A stretch of DNA of 64,000 nt from positions 1 through 64,000 of the forward strand of contig CAMAVB010000002.1 in the NCBI GenBank assembly GCA_945861465.1, given 5' to 3'. Position numbers and translations under genes: made by a program. Of this stretch, positions 1-8,595 are shown piece by piece. Numbering within the stretch: position 1 is the stretch's first letter; every line of letters starts with the position of its first letter. Source of the stretch: Candidatus Kuenenia stuttgartensis (GTDB taxonomy: Bacteria; Planctomycetota; Planctomycetia; Planctomycetales; Planctomycetaceae). The notes beneath the pieces are model-generated. The model had not been told where the DNA came from and did no database searches. It saw only the letters and a program-made list of their open reading frames with translations.

Positions 1-10
1 CGCGCAAGGA

Positions 11-77
11 ACCAGAGATAAACACAAATCGACACAGATAGAAATCAACAATCCATCCGTGTCCATCTGTGGCTTAA
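11..77. repeat. Imperfect inverted repeat (dispersed-type palindrome)
   Basis: The left arm (positions 11-40, AGATAAACACAAATCGACAC core) is an imperfect reverse complement of the right arm (53-72, CCATCCGTGTCCATCTGTGG). The arms enclose about 12 bases. Sequences of this 'CCACAGATGGACACGGAT' type are common non-coding dispersed repeats in planctomycete and verrucomicrobial genomes, from memory. It abuts the tandem array and the transposase remnant downstream, so the whole left edge of the window looks like mobile-element debris. Confidence 0.5.
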
Positions 78-149
78 CTGTCATTCTCCAAATGTTGTGA
101 ACGGTTACGTTTTTTTGTCGGCGATTGTCGTCCGAGGCCATGCCAGTTC

Positions 150-288
150 GGGCCAGAAGGCGGGCCAGAAGGCGGGCCAGAAGGCGGGCCAGAAGGCGGG
201 CCAGAAGGCGGGCCAGAAGGCGGGCCAGAAGGCGGGCCAGAAGGCGGGCCAGAAGGCGGGCCAGAAGGCGGGCCAGAAGGCGGGCCAG
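150..288. repeat. 12-bp minisatellite, 11 full units
   Basis: The unit GGGCCAGAAGGC is repeated head to tail without visible variation from 150 to 281, followed by a partial unit. Because 12 is a multiple of three and no unit contains a stop, the array is open in several frames on both strands and creates spurious reading frames (for example Gly-Pro-Pro-Ser repeats on the minus strand). It sits directly downstream of the truncated transposase reading frame. Perfect identity between units suggests recent slippage expansion. Confidence 0.95.
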
Positions 289-346
289 GATTCCGGAGCC
301 AGGTGAGCCACTCCGGAATGTGGCGATTCCGGTTGGTGACCATGTT

Positions 347-547
347 CGCCTGACACAGCAAATCAATCCTGAAGTTCCGAGCCTGATGAATCAACGGTTC
401 ATCGAGCCACTCCTCACGATGATCAAAGTCTTTCCCGCTGAACGCATCATCCCCCATCAGAAAACACCGCCGCACCGTGCGATTCATCACATGCATAATC
501 GCAATTTCATCCGCCGCAAACACCTCCACCCGTGCCAACCGTGCCAT
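347..547 (-). pseudogene. RAYT/IS200-like transposase, N-terminal remnant
   Basis: The frame begins MARLARVEVFAADEIAIMHV and continues through NRTVRRCFLMGDD to LLCQA. This matches, from memory, the start of the planctomycete REP-associated tyrosine (IS200-like, Y1) transposases. In intact members the LLCQA segment is followed at once by the SNHxH metal-binding motif. Here homology stops at that point and the frame runs into unrelated sequence and then the 12-bp tandem array, giving Gly-Pro-Pro-Ser repeats until a stop near 74. The HUH motif and the catalytic tyrosine are therefore missing and the protein cannot be an active transposase. RAYT proteins act on REP palindromes, of which this window has many. 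Confidence 0.7.
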
Positions 548-988
548 GCCCAGCCACCTTTCCCCAATCGTCTTACCAATTCAAGTCATTCCGTCAAATA
601 TAAAGCTGTGTCCCCAGACTTTTCGGAATTCCCATGACTGAAAAAGACAGGCGAGCGGCAGGGCGTCAGCCCTCCGAGACATTACCGCAGATTGATGATC
701 TCTGCAGAATCCTTCATCCACTCCTCGCGGTCCGTGTTGTCAAGGAGTTGTCAAGTGTCTGGCACTATCGATCGCAGCGCGTGGACTCATCCGGCCTTCG
801 GCCACCTTTGCCCTACTTCGCTTGCGGACGCTTCGATTGTATCTTACCCTTGGCCATCCGTGGCTCCTTTCATGCGTCAGAGGCGTGGTAACTCCTGAAT
901 CATCGTCGTGAGGCTCGGTGTTTTTGAAAACAGCAGTTGCCAACGGCGATGAAGTCTTCGCCTGAAGTGCAGATCGAAAGAAAGTACC
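548..988. other. Gene-free stretch with repeat fragments
   Basis: No convincing coding sequence is seen. Near 650-670 there is an AGGCGAGCGGCAG string like the terminus of the dispersed element at 14544 and 60629. A CATCCGGCCTTCGGCC string near 789-804 resembles the repeat near 8376. These look like fragments of dispersed repeats. Confidence 0.5.
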
Positions 989-1345
989 ATGATACGAAAA
1001 CGCAGACTTTTCCTGCAGCTTCTTACTCTCTGCGGATTGCACGGTGCTGCTTTGTTTGCGGCAGAGACCGACTCGATGCCCGTTTTCCTCGGCCAGGGAG
1101 CGATGTCGGGTGAAGTCACGGAAACCTCCGTGTTGGTGCAAACGCGGCTGACCTCGAGCACGGAACTCGATGCGCAAGGCGATCTTCCAGTCGCTGCTGG
1201 CATGGTGTGTTTTGAATGGATCGCACAGGAGGATTTCAGCGATGCGCAGCGCACTCCGTTTCAGTCGGCGACTGACACACACGACTTCATCGTGCGCGCA
1301 GAACTGACCGGGCTGAGACCCAACACCACCTCTACCATGCGGTGA
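989..1345 (+). pseudogene. PhoD-type phosphatase, truncated N-terminal fragment
   Basis: The 118-residue frame has a signal peptide (about residues 1-24) followed by a PhoD N-terminal-like beta domain: the strings LGQGAMSGEVTETSVLVQTR and HDFIVRAELTGLRPNTT are typical of this family. A full member continues after NTT with a YxYR strand and a metallophosphatase domain of about 400 residues. Here the frame ends in STMR-stop; the +1 frame would read LYHAVK and then also stops. No metal-binding motif is present, so this is a broken or truncated gene. It lies 47 bp upstream of a complete PhoD-like gene, which suggests decay after duplication or recombination within a phosphatase cluster. It could in principle be made as a short exported protein. 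Confidence 0.65.
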
Positions 1346-1392
1346 AATAGCCACTCCTCGCAACAATTCAAAAAAAGAACACCCCGCAAACC

Positions 1393-3339
1393 ATGAACAT
1401 CACTCGTCGCTTACTCCTGAGAATGACCCCGCTGCTTTTGTGGCGGGCTTCATCATTGTCGGTCATCGGCGCACAATCCGAGGCAGAACTTCCTTTCGGC
1501 CCTGAGTTTCCTAAGCTGGATTCCCTTGCGACGGGCGAGTGGTGGACCAAAGGAACGCTCGCCGCAGCGCAGAAGGAGAACAAGAACGCGAGGGGCAAGA
1601 CCAAAGGGGCTGGTGGTCAACCTGCACCTCCATCGCTGGATGTTCCGCGCGACGAGGTCGTGTGCTTTGCGTATTACACCCATCAAAACGGCGTGCTGAA
1701 GATGAGCGCGCAGCTCTTTCCGCTGAAGCCGGACGAGGAGCGGATGGCGCGGCTCGAAGTGAAACAGGACGACGGCGAGTGGCAGGAGATCGCGAAGGGC
1801 GAGGTGCTCTATCCGGGGTGGGATGCTCATTTCCGTGTCAACGGCTGGAATGGTTCGAAGAATGTTCCCTACCGAGTGCGCCATGGTGAGAAGGCGATGT
1901 TTGAGGGTCTCATCCGGCGCGACCCGGTGGAAAATGACGTGATCGTTGTCGCCAATCTGAGCTGTAACTCCAGCCGCACCATCGGACCACGCACGGAGAT
2001 CGTCGAGAACCTTCGCGCTCAGGATCCCGATGTGCTTTTCTTCGGTGGCGACCAGACCTACCGCCACACTGAGCACACTGCGGGCTGGATCGAGTTTGGT
2101 TTGCAGTTTCGCGACATCATCCGCGACCGCCCGACGGTTTGTATTCCGGATGACCACGATGTCGGTCACGGCAATCTCTGGGGCGAAAGCGGCAAGGTCT
2201 CCAGCATCGAAGGCGATGCCGATGGTGGCTTCCGCTATCCGGTGGCGTATGTGAATCAAGTGCAGCGTCAGCAAAGCTGGCATCTGCCGGACTCGCCTGA
2301 TCCCGCACCAGTGAGCCGGGACGTCAGCGTCTACTTCACGCGGATGACTGTCGGAGGTATTGACTTCGCGATTCTGGAAGACCGGAAGTTCAAATCCGGG
2401 CCTGCAGGCAAGATTCCTCAGATGGGGCCGCGCCCGGATCACATCAACGATCCGTCGTACGATCCGAAAAGCATCGATCTGCCTGGTTTGGAGCTGTTGG
2501 GCAAGCGGCAGGAAACGTTCCTTCGCGAATGGGGCCAGGACTACAGTGGGGGCGCAGAGATGAAGTGCGTGCTTTCCGCCACGGCCTTCTGCGGAGCCGT
2601 TCACATGCACGGCGGCCGCGACAATCGTCTGCTCGCTGATCTCGACTGCAACGGCTGGCCGCAGACCGGTCGCAATCGCGCTTTGGTGGAAATTCGCCGC
2701 GCATGGGCTCCGCATTTGTGCGGCGATCAGCATCTCGCTGTCGTTGTGAAGCATGGCATTGAGCAGTTTGGCGACGGCCCGTTCGGATTCACCAGCCCAG
2801 CAATCGTGAATACGATCTACGGGCGCTGGTGGCATCCGCTGAATGAGCAATCCGGCCCGAATCCGATTCCGGACAGCCCATTGCCGTGGACCGGCGACTT
2901 TGAGGATGGCCTTGGCAACCCGATCAGCATGCACGCCTATGCCAACCCCGAGGACATTCAGGACGAAAAGAAACGCGCCGACGGCTACGGCCTCATTCGT
3001 TTTGACAAAAAGACTCGGAAGATCACCTTCGAGTGCTGGCCGCGGTTCTCCAATGTCGCCGACGGTGACAAAGCTCAGTTCCCCGGGTGGCCGATCACCA
3101 TCGCCCAGGACGCCAACGACGGTCGCAAAGTCCACGCACAACTCCCCGAGGTAAAACTCGACGGCGTGCCGCATCCCGTCGTCCAGGTGATCGCCGAGGC
3201 TACTGGCGAGATTCTCTACACTGTGAGATCGTCCACAGAGAGCTTCAAACCCCGCGTGTATGCACCCGGCAAATACACCATCAAAGCTGGCCAGGATAAA
3301 CCGGATACAATGATCGCGAAGGACATCGAGGTCACCTGA
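1393..3339 (+). CDS. PhoD-like metallophosphatase (alkaline phosphatase D family)
   Basis: This 648-residue exported protein should hydrolyse phosphate mono- or diesters outside the cytoplasm using a binuclear metal centre. The N-terminus (MNITRRLLLRMTPLLLWRAS) is basic with adjacent arginines then hydrophobic, like a Tat or Sec signal. An N-terminal beta region (about residues 50-170) precedes the catalytic domain. Metal-binding motifs are visible: LFFGGDQTYRH and IPDDHDVGHGN, then a conserved LSATAFCGAVHMHGG segment and LCGDQHL near the end of the domain. A C-terminal beta segment (after about residue 575) may bind or cap the substrate. It precedes the sulfatase by 77 bp and both are plus-strand, which fits a cluster scavenging phosphate and sulfate from organic polymers. 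The exact substrate cannot be told. Confidence 0.85.
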   Translation: MNITRRLLLRMTPLLLWRASSLSVIGAQSEAELPFGPEFPKLDSLATGEWWTKGTLAAAQKENKNARGKTKGAGGQPAPPSLDVPRDEVVCFAYYTHQNGVLKMSAQLFPLKPDEERMARLEVKQDDGEWQEIAKGEVLYPGWDAHFRVNGWNGSKNVPYRVRHGEKAMFEGLIRRDPVENDVIVVANLSCNSSRTIGPRTEIVENLRAQDPDVLFFGGDQTYRHTEHTAGWIEFGLQFRDIIRDRPTVCIPDDHDVGHGNLWGESGKVSSIEGDADGGFRYPVAYVNQVQRQQSWHLPDSPDPAPVSRDVSVYFTRMTVGGIDFAILEDRKFKSGPAGKIPQMGPRPDHINDPSYDPKSIDLPGLELLGKRQETFLREWGQDYSGGAEMKCVLSATAFCGAVHMHGGRDNRLLADLDCNGWPQTGRNRALVEIRRAWAPHLCGDQHLAVVVKHGIEQFGDGPFGFTSPAIVNTIYGRWWHPLNEQSGPNPIPDSPLPWTGDFEDGLGNPISMHAYANPEDIQDEKKRADGYGLIRFDKKTRKITFECWPRFSNVADGDKAQFPGWPITIAQDANDGRKVHAQLPEVKLDGVPHPVVQVIAEATGEILYTVRSSTESFKPRVYAPGKYTIKAGQDKPDTMIAKDIEVT

Positions 3340-3348
3340 AAGTCGGCT

Positions 3349-3373
3349 GGACTGCGGCAGGCTGCCGCAGTCC
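3349..3373. other. Perfect hairpin between phosphatase and sulfatase genes
   Basis: GGACTGCGGCA (3349-3359) pairs exactly with TGCCGCAGTCC (3363-3373) around a 3-base loop. It starts 9 bp after the phosphatase stop codon. No run of T follows, so it is more likely a transcript-stabilising or attenuating hairpin, or a small palindromic repeat, than a classical Rho-independent terminator. Confidence 0.55.
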
Positions 3374-3416
3374 ATGTTCAGATGCCGCGAAAAGCTCAAT
3401 CACGCAAAGGATCTCC

Positions 3417-4853
3417 ATGAAATACATCCTCACGATCCTCGCCGCGCTGGTGCTGGCACCGCATGCCGTGCTGCATGCCACCGAAGCGCCATCGAAGACA
3501 GACGGAGGCAAGCCCAACATCGTCGTCATCTTCACCGACGACCAGGGCTACGGTGATCTGGGGTGCTTTGGCTCCACCACCATCCGCACGCCGCACCTCG
3601 ACCGGCTCGCCAAAGAAGGGCGGCGTTTCACCAGCTTCATGGTCCCCGCCAACGTCTGCTCACCTTCGCGAGCGGGACTGCTCACCGGCTGCTATCCGAA
3701 ACGAGTGGGCATGCACCAGGGCGTGCTCTTTCCCGGCTCGAAGACCGGTTTGAACCCGGCTGAGCACACTCTGGCCGATCACCTGAAGCAACAGGGTTAT
3801 GCTACCGCCTGCTTCGGCAAATGGCATCTCGGCCACCATCTTGAAGTGCTGCCGACCGCGAACGGCTTCGACACCTACTACGGCATCCCGTACTCAAACG
3901 ACATGAACCACCCCGACAACCAGGGCAAGCCCCAGGGTGGTCCGGACGGAATGGACGAGCTGTGGAATGACCCGCAGTCTGCCCTCACGAAATGGAACAC
4001 GCCGTTGATGGAGAACGAGGAAATCGTGGAGCTGCCTGTGGATCAGCGCACCATCACCCGCCGCTGCACGGACCGGGCCATTGAGTTCATCAAGGAGAAC
4101 CAAACACGCCCGTTTTTCCTCTATCTGCCCTACTCCATGCCGCACATTCCGTTGTATGTGCCCGATGATGTTCGCGACCCCGATCCAACGCGGGCTTACA
4201 TCAACACCATCGAGCACATCGACACTGAATTGGGGCGAGTCTTCGATCTGTTACGCGAGCGGAAAATCGCTGAGAACACCTATGTGATTTTCACGACCGA
4301 CAACGGCCCATGGCTGAGCTTCAGGCATCATGGCGGTTCCGCCGGTCCACTGCGCAATGGAAAGTTCAGCACCTTCGAGGGCGGCCATCGCGTGCCCTGC
4401 ATCATGTGGGCTCCCGGCCGCATTGCAGCGGGAACAGTCTGTGACGAGCTCGCCGCGACGATTGACCTGCTCCCAACCATCGCGGCCATCACCGGTACCC
4501 CGCTTCCCGCCGACCGGGCCATCGACGGCATCGACATCTCCTCGCTGCTCTCAGGCGCCGCAAAATCCGTGCGAAACGAGTTTCTTTATTACAACGCGGG
4601 CGGACACATCGAAGGCATCCGCGAAGGGGGTTGGAAGTTGCTCGCGAAAGTACCGGAAGTTAAAAAAGATGGACTCACAACGACCACCAGGCCCGATGTG
4701 ATGCTCTACAATCTTGCAGACGATCTCGGCGAAAAACACAACCTCGCCGCCGAGAACCCGGGCCTCGTCGAACGCCTGCGCCAGAAGATGCTCGAACGAG
4801 ATGCCGCCATCGCAGACGGAGCCCGACCCGTGTGGAAAAAACCAGGAGCGTGA
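3417..4853 (+). CDS. Arylsulfatase-family sulfatase
   Basis: A 478-residue exported type I sulfatase that hydrolyses sulfate esters, probably on polysaccharides. The signal peptide is MKYILTILAALVLAPHAVLH. The metal-binding start of the domain is PNIVVIFTDDQGYGDLG, with D41 and D42 as calcium ligands. The active-site signature is C81-SPSR in NVCSPSRAGLLTG; this cysteine must be converted to formylglycine by a maturase, which is not in this window. Later motifs are GKWHLGHH, TDNGPW and the C-terminal small domain with YNL-DDLGEKHNLA. Length is normal for the family. Neighbours (phosphatase, DUF3863-like, Tat-exported oxidoreductase) fit exported polymer utilisation. The natural substrate cannot be deduced by eye. 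Confidence 0.95.
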   Translation: MKYILTILAALVLAPHAVLHATEAPSKTDGGKPNIVVIFTDDQGYGDLGCFGSTTIRTPHLDRLAKEGRRFTSFMVPANVCSPSRAGLLTGCYPKRVGMHQGVLFPGSKTGLNPAEHTLADHLKQQGYATACFGKWHLGHHLEVLPTANGFDTYYGIPYSNDMNHPDNQGKPQGGPDGMDELWNDPQSALTKWNTPLMENEEIVELPVDQRTITRRCTDRAIEFIKENQTRPFFLYLPYSMPHIPLYVPDDVRDPDPTRAYINTIEHIDTELGRVFDLLRERKIAENTYVIFTTDNGPWLSFRHHGGSAGPLRNGKFSTFEGGHRVPCIMWAPGRIAAGTVCDELAATIDLLPTIAAITGTPLPADRAIDGIDISSLLSGAAKSVRNEFLYYNAGGHIEGIREGGWKLLAKVPEVKKDGLTTTTRPDVMLYNLADDLGEKHNLAAENPGLVERLRQKMLERDAAIADGARPVWKKPGA

Positions 4854-5114
4854 TCGTCGTGAATCGCTCCGCGTTCCAACGCCCGGCATCACGTTGTTTC
4901 GCAGAGCGAACCACGACAATGCCCCCATACTTCACTTTTCTCTCCATGCGGATGCATTCAAAATGATGATGAAAAAAGGTTCACCGACAGATGCAGTGCG
5001 TGACATAGAAACCGGGGAGTTATTGTGTGACGGCGAACTCAGTACAGATCGGCCCATCAACACCATGGGAAGCGTCGATGGAAAACAGATTTGAACCGCG
5101 AAAGGACGCGAATA

Positions 5115-6566
5115 ATGATCTTCAATCTTCCAGAAAACCACCGCATAGTGGCTCTGCTGTTCGCAGTGATTTGCAGCACGGCACTTGCCGATGATCCCGC
5201 GATGCCTGCTGCGACCGAGCCGAATGCGCGGACTGAAATTATGGGCCAGCGATTCCTGACTCTCAATACCGTCGTGAGAGTGCGGCAGATCGAAGTCACT
5301 CGTGACACGGCACACGGGCCGGATGAATCCAGCGTTCACACGCCGGCTGAAGCTCGCACTTTTCGCGAGACGATCGAAAAGGCGTGGCCCGGAGCACGCA
5401 TCACGTGGGCCTTTAGCTGGCTCGCACTCCACGATACGCGAGAAAGCTATCGCGAATTGCGCGAGCTGGTGGTGAGTTATCATCAGAAATTCGGCGATGA
5501 GATCACCTTCATCCCAGGTGCTTACTTCTCCAATATGTACAACACCCGCGAGCAGGTGAACCGCGATCTCCATGAAGGCCTGCAACGTGTTTCCGAAATC
5601 GTTGGCAATGGCTATCGCCCAAAAAGCGTGGTCGCCGGATTTCTCGCGGCCGAAAATCTCCGCTACCTCGCAGAAGAAGAGGGCATCCATGTCTGTCAGG
5701 GCAATATCTGGAGCCAATACGCAGTCGATAACGGCGATGGTGAAGGCTCAATCTGCTATCCTTACTATCCGTCCCGTGAGCACTTCTGCAAACCGGCTCG
5801 AAGCAGCGAAGACTTTATCGACATTGTGAACCTCGACGGATGGACGGTCGATTTCCTGTGCGCACGCATTCCGGGCAGGAAGACGGTTGATGGCGAACTC
5901 TGGCGCAGTCGCCAGGGAGTTGGGCCGATTGAAACGCTGCTCGACATGGGCACTGAACGTGGCCTGAAGTCGATGCTGGCCACGACCGCAGCGCATTTCG
6001 ATGACGGATTTCAGCGTAATGGATTCGCGTGGGTCACCTGCGGCTGGGAAATGAGCCTTGTTGAAGCTCGCAGGATTTATGGCTACGGCGGCCGCAACGG
6101 CATGGATGGCCTGCACCTTTGGCTGACCGAAGTCCGCAACCGCTGGCCCGATGCAAGACTCATCACTCAAAGCGAGTTCGGCGAACTGTCGCGCACGCAT
6201 GTGAAGAACAACGAACAGCTCGACTATCAATTCGTCCATCGCGGCAGCGGCATCCGCGCGTCGCAGGAGCAACTTGAGATTCGCTGGTTCATGAACCGAG
6301 ACTTCCGACTCGCGCTGCTCCAAAACTGGAAAGAAAACGAAACGCCAAAAGTGATCGACTTTACTCGTTACGATCTCCCAGCCACGGAACCGTCTGACCC
6401 TGAACCGGGCAAGCAATCTCGAAACTGGAGTCTGATGAACCGGATCAATCAGAAGGGGACGCGTCCCCAGGACAAGCCAATCCCAATCAACGAACTGACC
6501 GTCGAGGAGCAAGCTCTCATCCGGGGACGTTACCCTGAGCTTTTCACTTCGGAATCAAGTCCGTAA
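5115..6566 (+). CDS. DUF3863-like exported protein
   Basis: The reading frame is open from a TTG at 5091, but the ATG at 5115 has AAAGGA eight bases upstream and gives a clean signal peptide (hydrophobic stretch ending STALA), so it is preferred; the product is 483 residues. The conserved block beginning about residue 45 (RFLTLNTVVRVRQIEV, then HTPAEARTFRE and WPGARITWAFSWLALHD) matches my memory of the DUF3863 family, which has a polysaccharide-deacetylase-like barrel appearance (H-rich strands, GYRPKSVVAGFLAAENLRYLA, QGNIWSQY). No enzymatic activity has been established for the family to my knowledge. The context of sulfatase and Gfo/Idh/MocA oxidoreductase suggests carbohydrate metabolism. 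Confidence 0.7.
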   Translation: MIFNLPENHRIVALLFAVICSTALADDPAMPAATEPNARTEIMGQRFLTLNTVVRVRQIEVTRDTAHGPDESSVHTPAEARTFRETIEKAWPGARITWAFSWLALHDTRESYRELRELVVSYHQKFGDEITFIPGAYFSNMYNTREQVNRDLHEGLQRVSEIVGNGYRPKSVVAGFLAAENLRYLAEEEGIHVCQGNIWSQYAVDNGDGEGSICYPYYPSREHFCKPARSSEDFIDIVNLDGWTVDFLCARIPGRKTVDGELWRSRQGVGPIETLLDMGTERGLKSMLATTAAHFDDGFQRNGFAWVTCGWEMSLVEARRIYGYGGRNGMDGLHLWLTEVRNRWPDARLITQSEFGELSRTHVKNNEQLDYQFVHRGSGIRASQEQLEIRWFMNRDFRLALLQNWKENETPKVIDFTRYDLPATEPSDPEPGKQSRNWSLMNRINQKGTRPQDKPIPINELTVEEQALIRGRYPELFTSESSP

Positions 6567-6623
6567 GAGAACCTCCGAACCGACCACGTGTCAACGATAA
6601 CTTCACTGAGTAAATGCCTCACC

Positions 6624-8006
6624 ATGAAACGAAGATCATTCCTGACGTCCGTTACTGGAATTGCCGCCAGCACAGCCCTGACGCAGTTCGCGATCGGCAA
6701 GCCCGCAAAGTCGGCTAACAACAAGCTCAACATCGCCTTCATCGGCTCCGGCGGCTGGATTGCTCAACAGCCTTACAAACAGGGATGCTCAGAGGAAAAC
6801 CTCGTCGCCTTCTGCGACGTGGACCGCAACCATTGTGCGGAGAACATGAAGAGCTGGCAAACGGACCAGCCATTCTTCGACGACTTCCGCGTGATGTTCG
6901 ACAAGATGCACAAAGAGATCGACGCGGTGGTGGTTTCTACGCCCGATCACACGCACTTCGCCGCCACGTTGGCGGCGATGGAACGCGGCATCCACGTTTA
7001 TACTCAGAAGCCGCTCACCCACAACATCTGGCAATGCCGGACTTTGGTGAAGGCGAAGGAACGGTACAAAGTCGTTACACAGATGGGCAACCAGGGGCAC
7101 GCGGGCGATGGCATCCGTCACTCGGTCGAAGCAGTGCGAGCGGGAGTCATCGGCGAAGTCAGCCAGGTCTTCTGTCGCAACGATGGCCCGAAAATGGGTG
7201 GCACGCACTTTGGAAATCCTGCCGTCATGCCGCCGCCTGCTGCACCGGTGCCCGAGGGACTCGTCTGGGATCTGTGGCTTGGCCCGACGGAGAGGCGTGA
7301 CTTCTGTGCCGAATACCATCCGGCAAAGTGGCGTTCGTTCTGGGACTTTGGACTTGGGATGCTCGGCGATTTCGGTTGCCATACCTTCGACACTCCTGTG
7401 TGGGCGCTGGATCTTGATCCACCAAATGTCGTCGAGTGTCTGCACCGCGAAAAATCACTCGACGGTGTCATTCCCACTGGCAGCCACATCCGTTTTCATT
7501 TCCCGGCCAAGGGGGACCGCGGACCGGTAACACTTGATTGGTTCGATGGCCCGCAGGACTGGACAAAAATCGGTCGTATCGACAAATTCGGAGCGGAACA
7601 CGCCGCGCACGCTGGACGGGCCTGCTGGCTTGTCGGCTCAAAGGGAATGCTCGGCTGCGGCACTCATGCCGGCGAGCCGCTCATTCTTCCAGAGGCCGTC
7701 AGCAGTGAGTGGAAGGCCAATCCACCTGCCCAGACCATCGCACGCGTCGAGAGCGGGCCGTTTCGCGAGTGGCTGCGAGCGATCAAGGGCGAAGGCCCCG
7801 AACCAGGATCAAACTTCGACTACGCCGCAAGACTGACCGAGATCATTCTGTTGGGTGTCCTGGCCCAGCGTTTCAACACTCGCATCGAGTGGGATACCAA
7901 CGCTGGCCGCATCACCAATCATCCAGAGTTGAACGCATTCGTGAAGGAACCGGTTCGTGAGGGCTGGAGCTACGGCGAAGACGTCCAGGCAAAGGCCGGA
8001 GCCTGA
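6624..8006 (+). CDS. Gfo/Idh/MocA family oxidoreductase, Tat-exported
   Basis: An NAD(P)-dependent sugar-type dehydrogenase of 460 residues when started at the ATG at 6624; the frame is open from 6588, but 6624 gives a twin-arginine signal (MKRRSFLTSVTGIAAS) at the very N-terminus. The Rossmann segment follows (LNIAFIGSGGWIAQQ, then VAFCDVD). The family motif EKPLT appears as QKPLTHN, followed by VTQMGNQGHAGDGIR. The catalytic-region strings FWDFGLGMLGDFGCHTFDTP and FREWLRAIKGEGPEPGSNFDYA are typical of the large planctomycete group of periplasmic Gfo/Idh/MocA enzymes. Gene spacing to the upstream frame is 57 bp, so co-transcription is likely. Substrate is unknown. Confidence 0.92.
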   Translation: MKRRSFLTSVTGIAASTALTQFAIGKPAKSANNKLNIAFIGSGGWIAQQPYKQGCSEENLVAFCDVDRNHCAENMKSWQTDQPFFDDFRVMFDKMHKEIDAVVVSTPDHTHFAATLAAMERGIHVYTQKPLTHNIWQCRTLVKAKERYKVVTQMGNQGHAGDGIRHSVEAVRAGVIGEVSQVFCRNDGPKMGGTHFGNPAVMPPPAAPVPEGLVWDLWLGPTERRDFCAEYHPAKWRSFWDFGLGMLGDFGCHTFDTPVWALDLDPPNVVECLHREKSLDGVIPTGSHIRFHFPAKGDRGPVTLDWFDGPQDWTKIGRIDKFGAEHAAHAGRACWLVGSKGMLGCGTHAGEPLILPEAVSSEWKANPPAQTIARVESGPFREWLRAIKGEGPEPGSNFDYAARLTEIILLGVLAQRFNTRIEWDTNAGRITNHPELNAFVKEPVREGWSYGEDVQAKAGA

Positions 8007-8099
8007 GGCGTTAGCCGATCTCGTCTTGTGGAATCGGATGGAACTCTGTCGGGGTTCAGAAAAGGGGGCCAGCAGAATTGTTTCCACCCACTCTGATGA

Positions 8100-8339
8100 C
8101 CTGCGCTGGAACAGATCACTTGCCGACACCGCAATGATCAAATCGGCAAGACGATAGTCGTTGTCCTTCAGGCTCACGACGATCTTATCAACGGCTGGAC
8201 GATCGAGCGCTTCGATACGCCTTCCGAGCGCGTGGCTGAGCAAGCGGCTTGTCACGGTTCGCACAAAGAACTCGCCGCGTTTGAGCAGCAAAGTGCGAAG
8301 CTCTTCGGGACCAGAGAATCGATCGCCTCCGGGGAACGC
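8100..8339 (-). pseudogene. DUF1585 remnant of a planctomycete cytochrome-family protein
   Basis: About 80 residues on the minus strand read FSGPEELRTLLLKRGEFFVR, LLSHALGRRIEALDRPAVD and then ADLIIAVSASDLFQRR. This is the C-terminal DUF1585 domain that ends the large DUF1587/DUF1592/DUF1588/DUF1585 c-type cytochrome proteins of planctomycetes. Intact proteins are about 700-1000 residues; the upstream domains and haem motif are absent and the frame runs on past the domain without a natural end. It overlaps nothing but the very end of the oxidoreductase region and is taken as a decayed fragment. Confidence 0.75.
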
Positions 8340-8375
8340 CGCCAAGTATTTTATAGCGTCAGATCCAGCGAATAA

Positions 8376-8430
8376 CCCCCTCATCCGGCCTTCGGCCACC
8401 TTCTCCCCCTTACCAAGGGGAGAAGGGACT
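8376..8430. repeat. GC-rich dispersed repeat with two hairpins
   Basis: The segment holds CCGGCCTTCGGCC and then CTTCTCCCC...GGGGAGAAGG, giving two short hairpins. Similar strings occur at about 789-804 (CATCCGGCCTTCGGCCACC) and inside the element at 41278-41380 (CCTCTCCCCC...GGGGAGAGG). The remaining sequence 8431-8595 shows no supported gene. Confidence 0.6.
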
Positions 8431-8595
8431 TCGAGAAACCCGGTGAAAACACGGCGATAAATCCTTAACGGCGTTGCGTTAGCGGGTTGTGCATTCGGTC
8501 AGCACCGCCGGCTCGCGCCATGCGGCTCGCAAAACGTCGAACTCGAATTCGGCTACAAGAAAAAGTCCCACCGGAACTGAATGGCGTATGTCGCT

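Noticed and set aside
150..288. Possible CRISPR array
   Set aside because: The units are contiguous 12-mers without spacers and no cas genes are present.
97..637. Several overlapping open frames across the 12-bp repeat array on both strands
   Set aside because: The 12-bp unit has no stop in these frames, so they stay open by default; the translations are low-complexity repeats (KAGQ, RRAR, WPAF) without family resemblance.
1453..3399. 648-codon open frame antisense to the PhoD-like phosphatase gene
   Set aside because: It mirrors the real gene, whose sense strand has a signal peptide and metal-binding motifs; the antisense product has no recognisable domain.
4714..5094. Open frame overlapping the sulfatase end and the gap before the DUF3863-like gene
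   Set aside because: It is out of frame with the sulfatase and has no family resemblance; the gap of about 260 bp looks non-coding.
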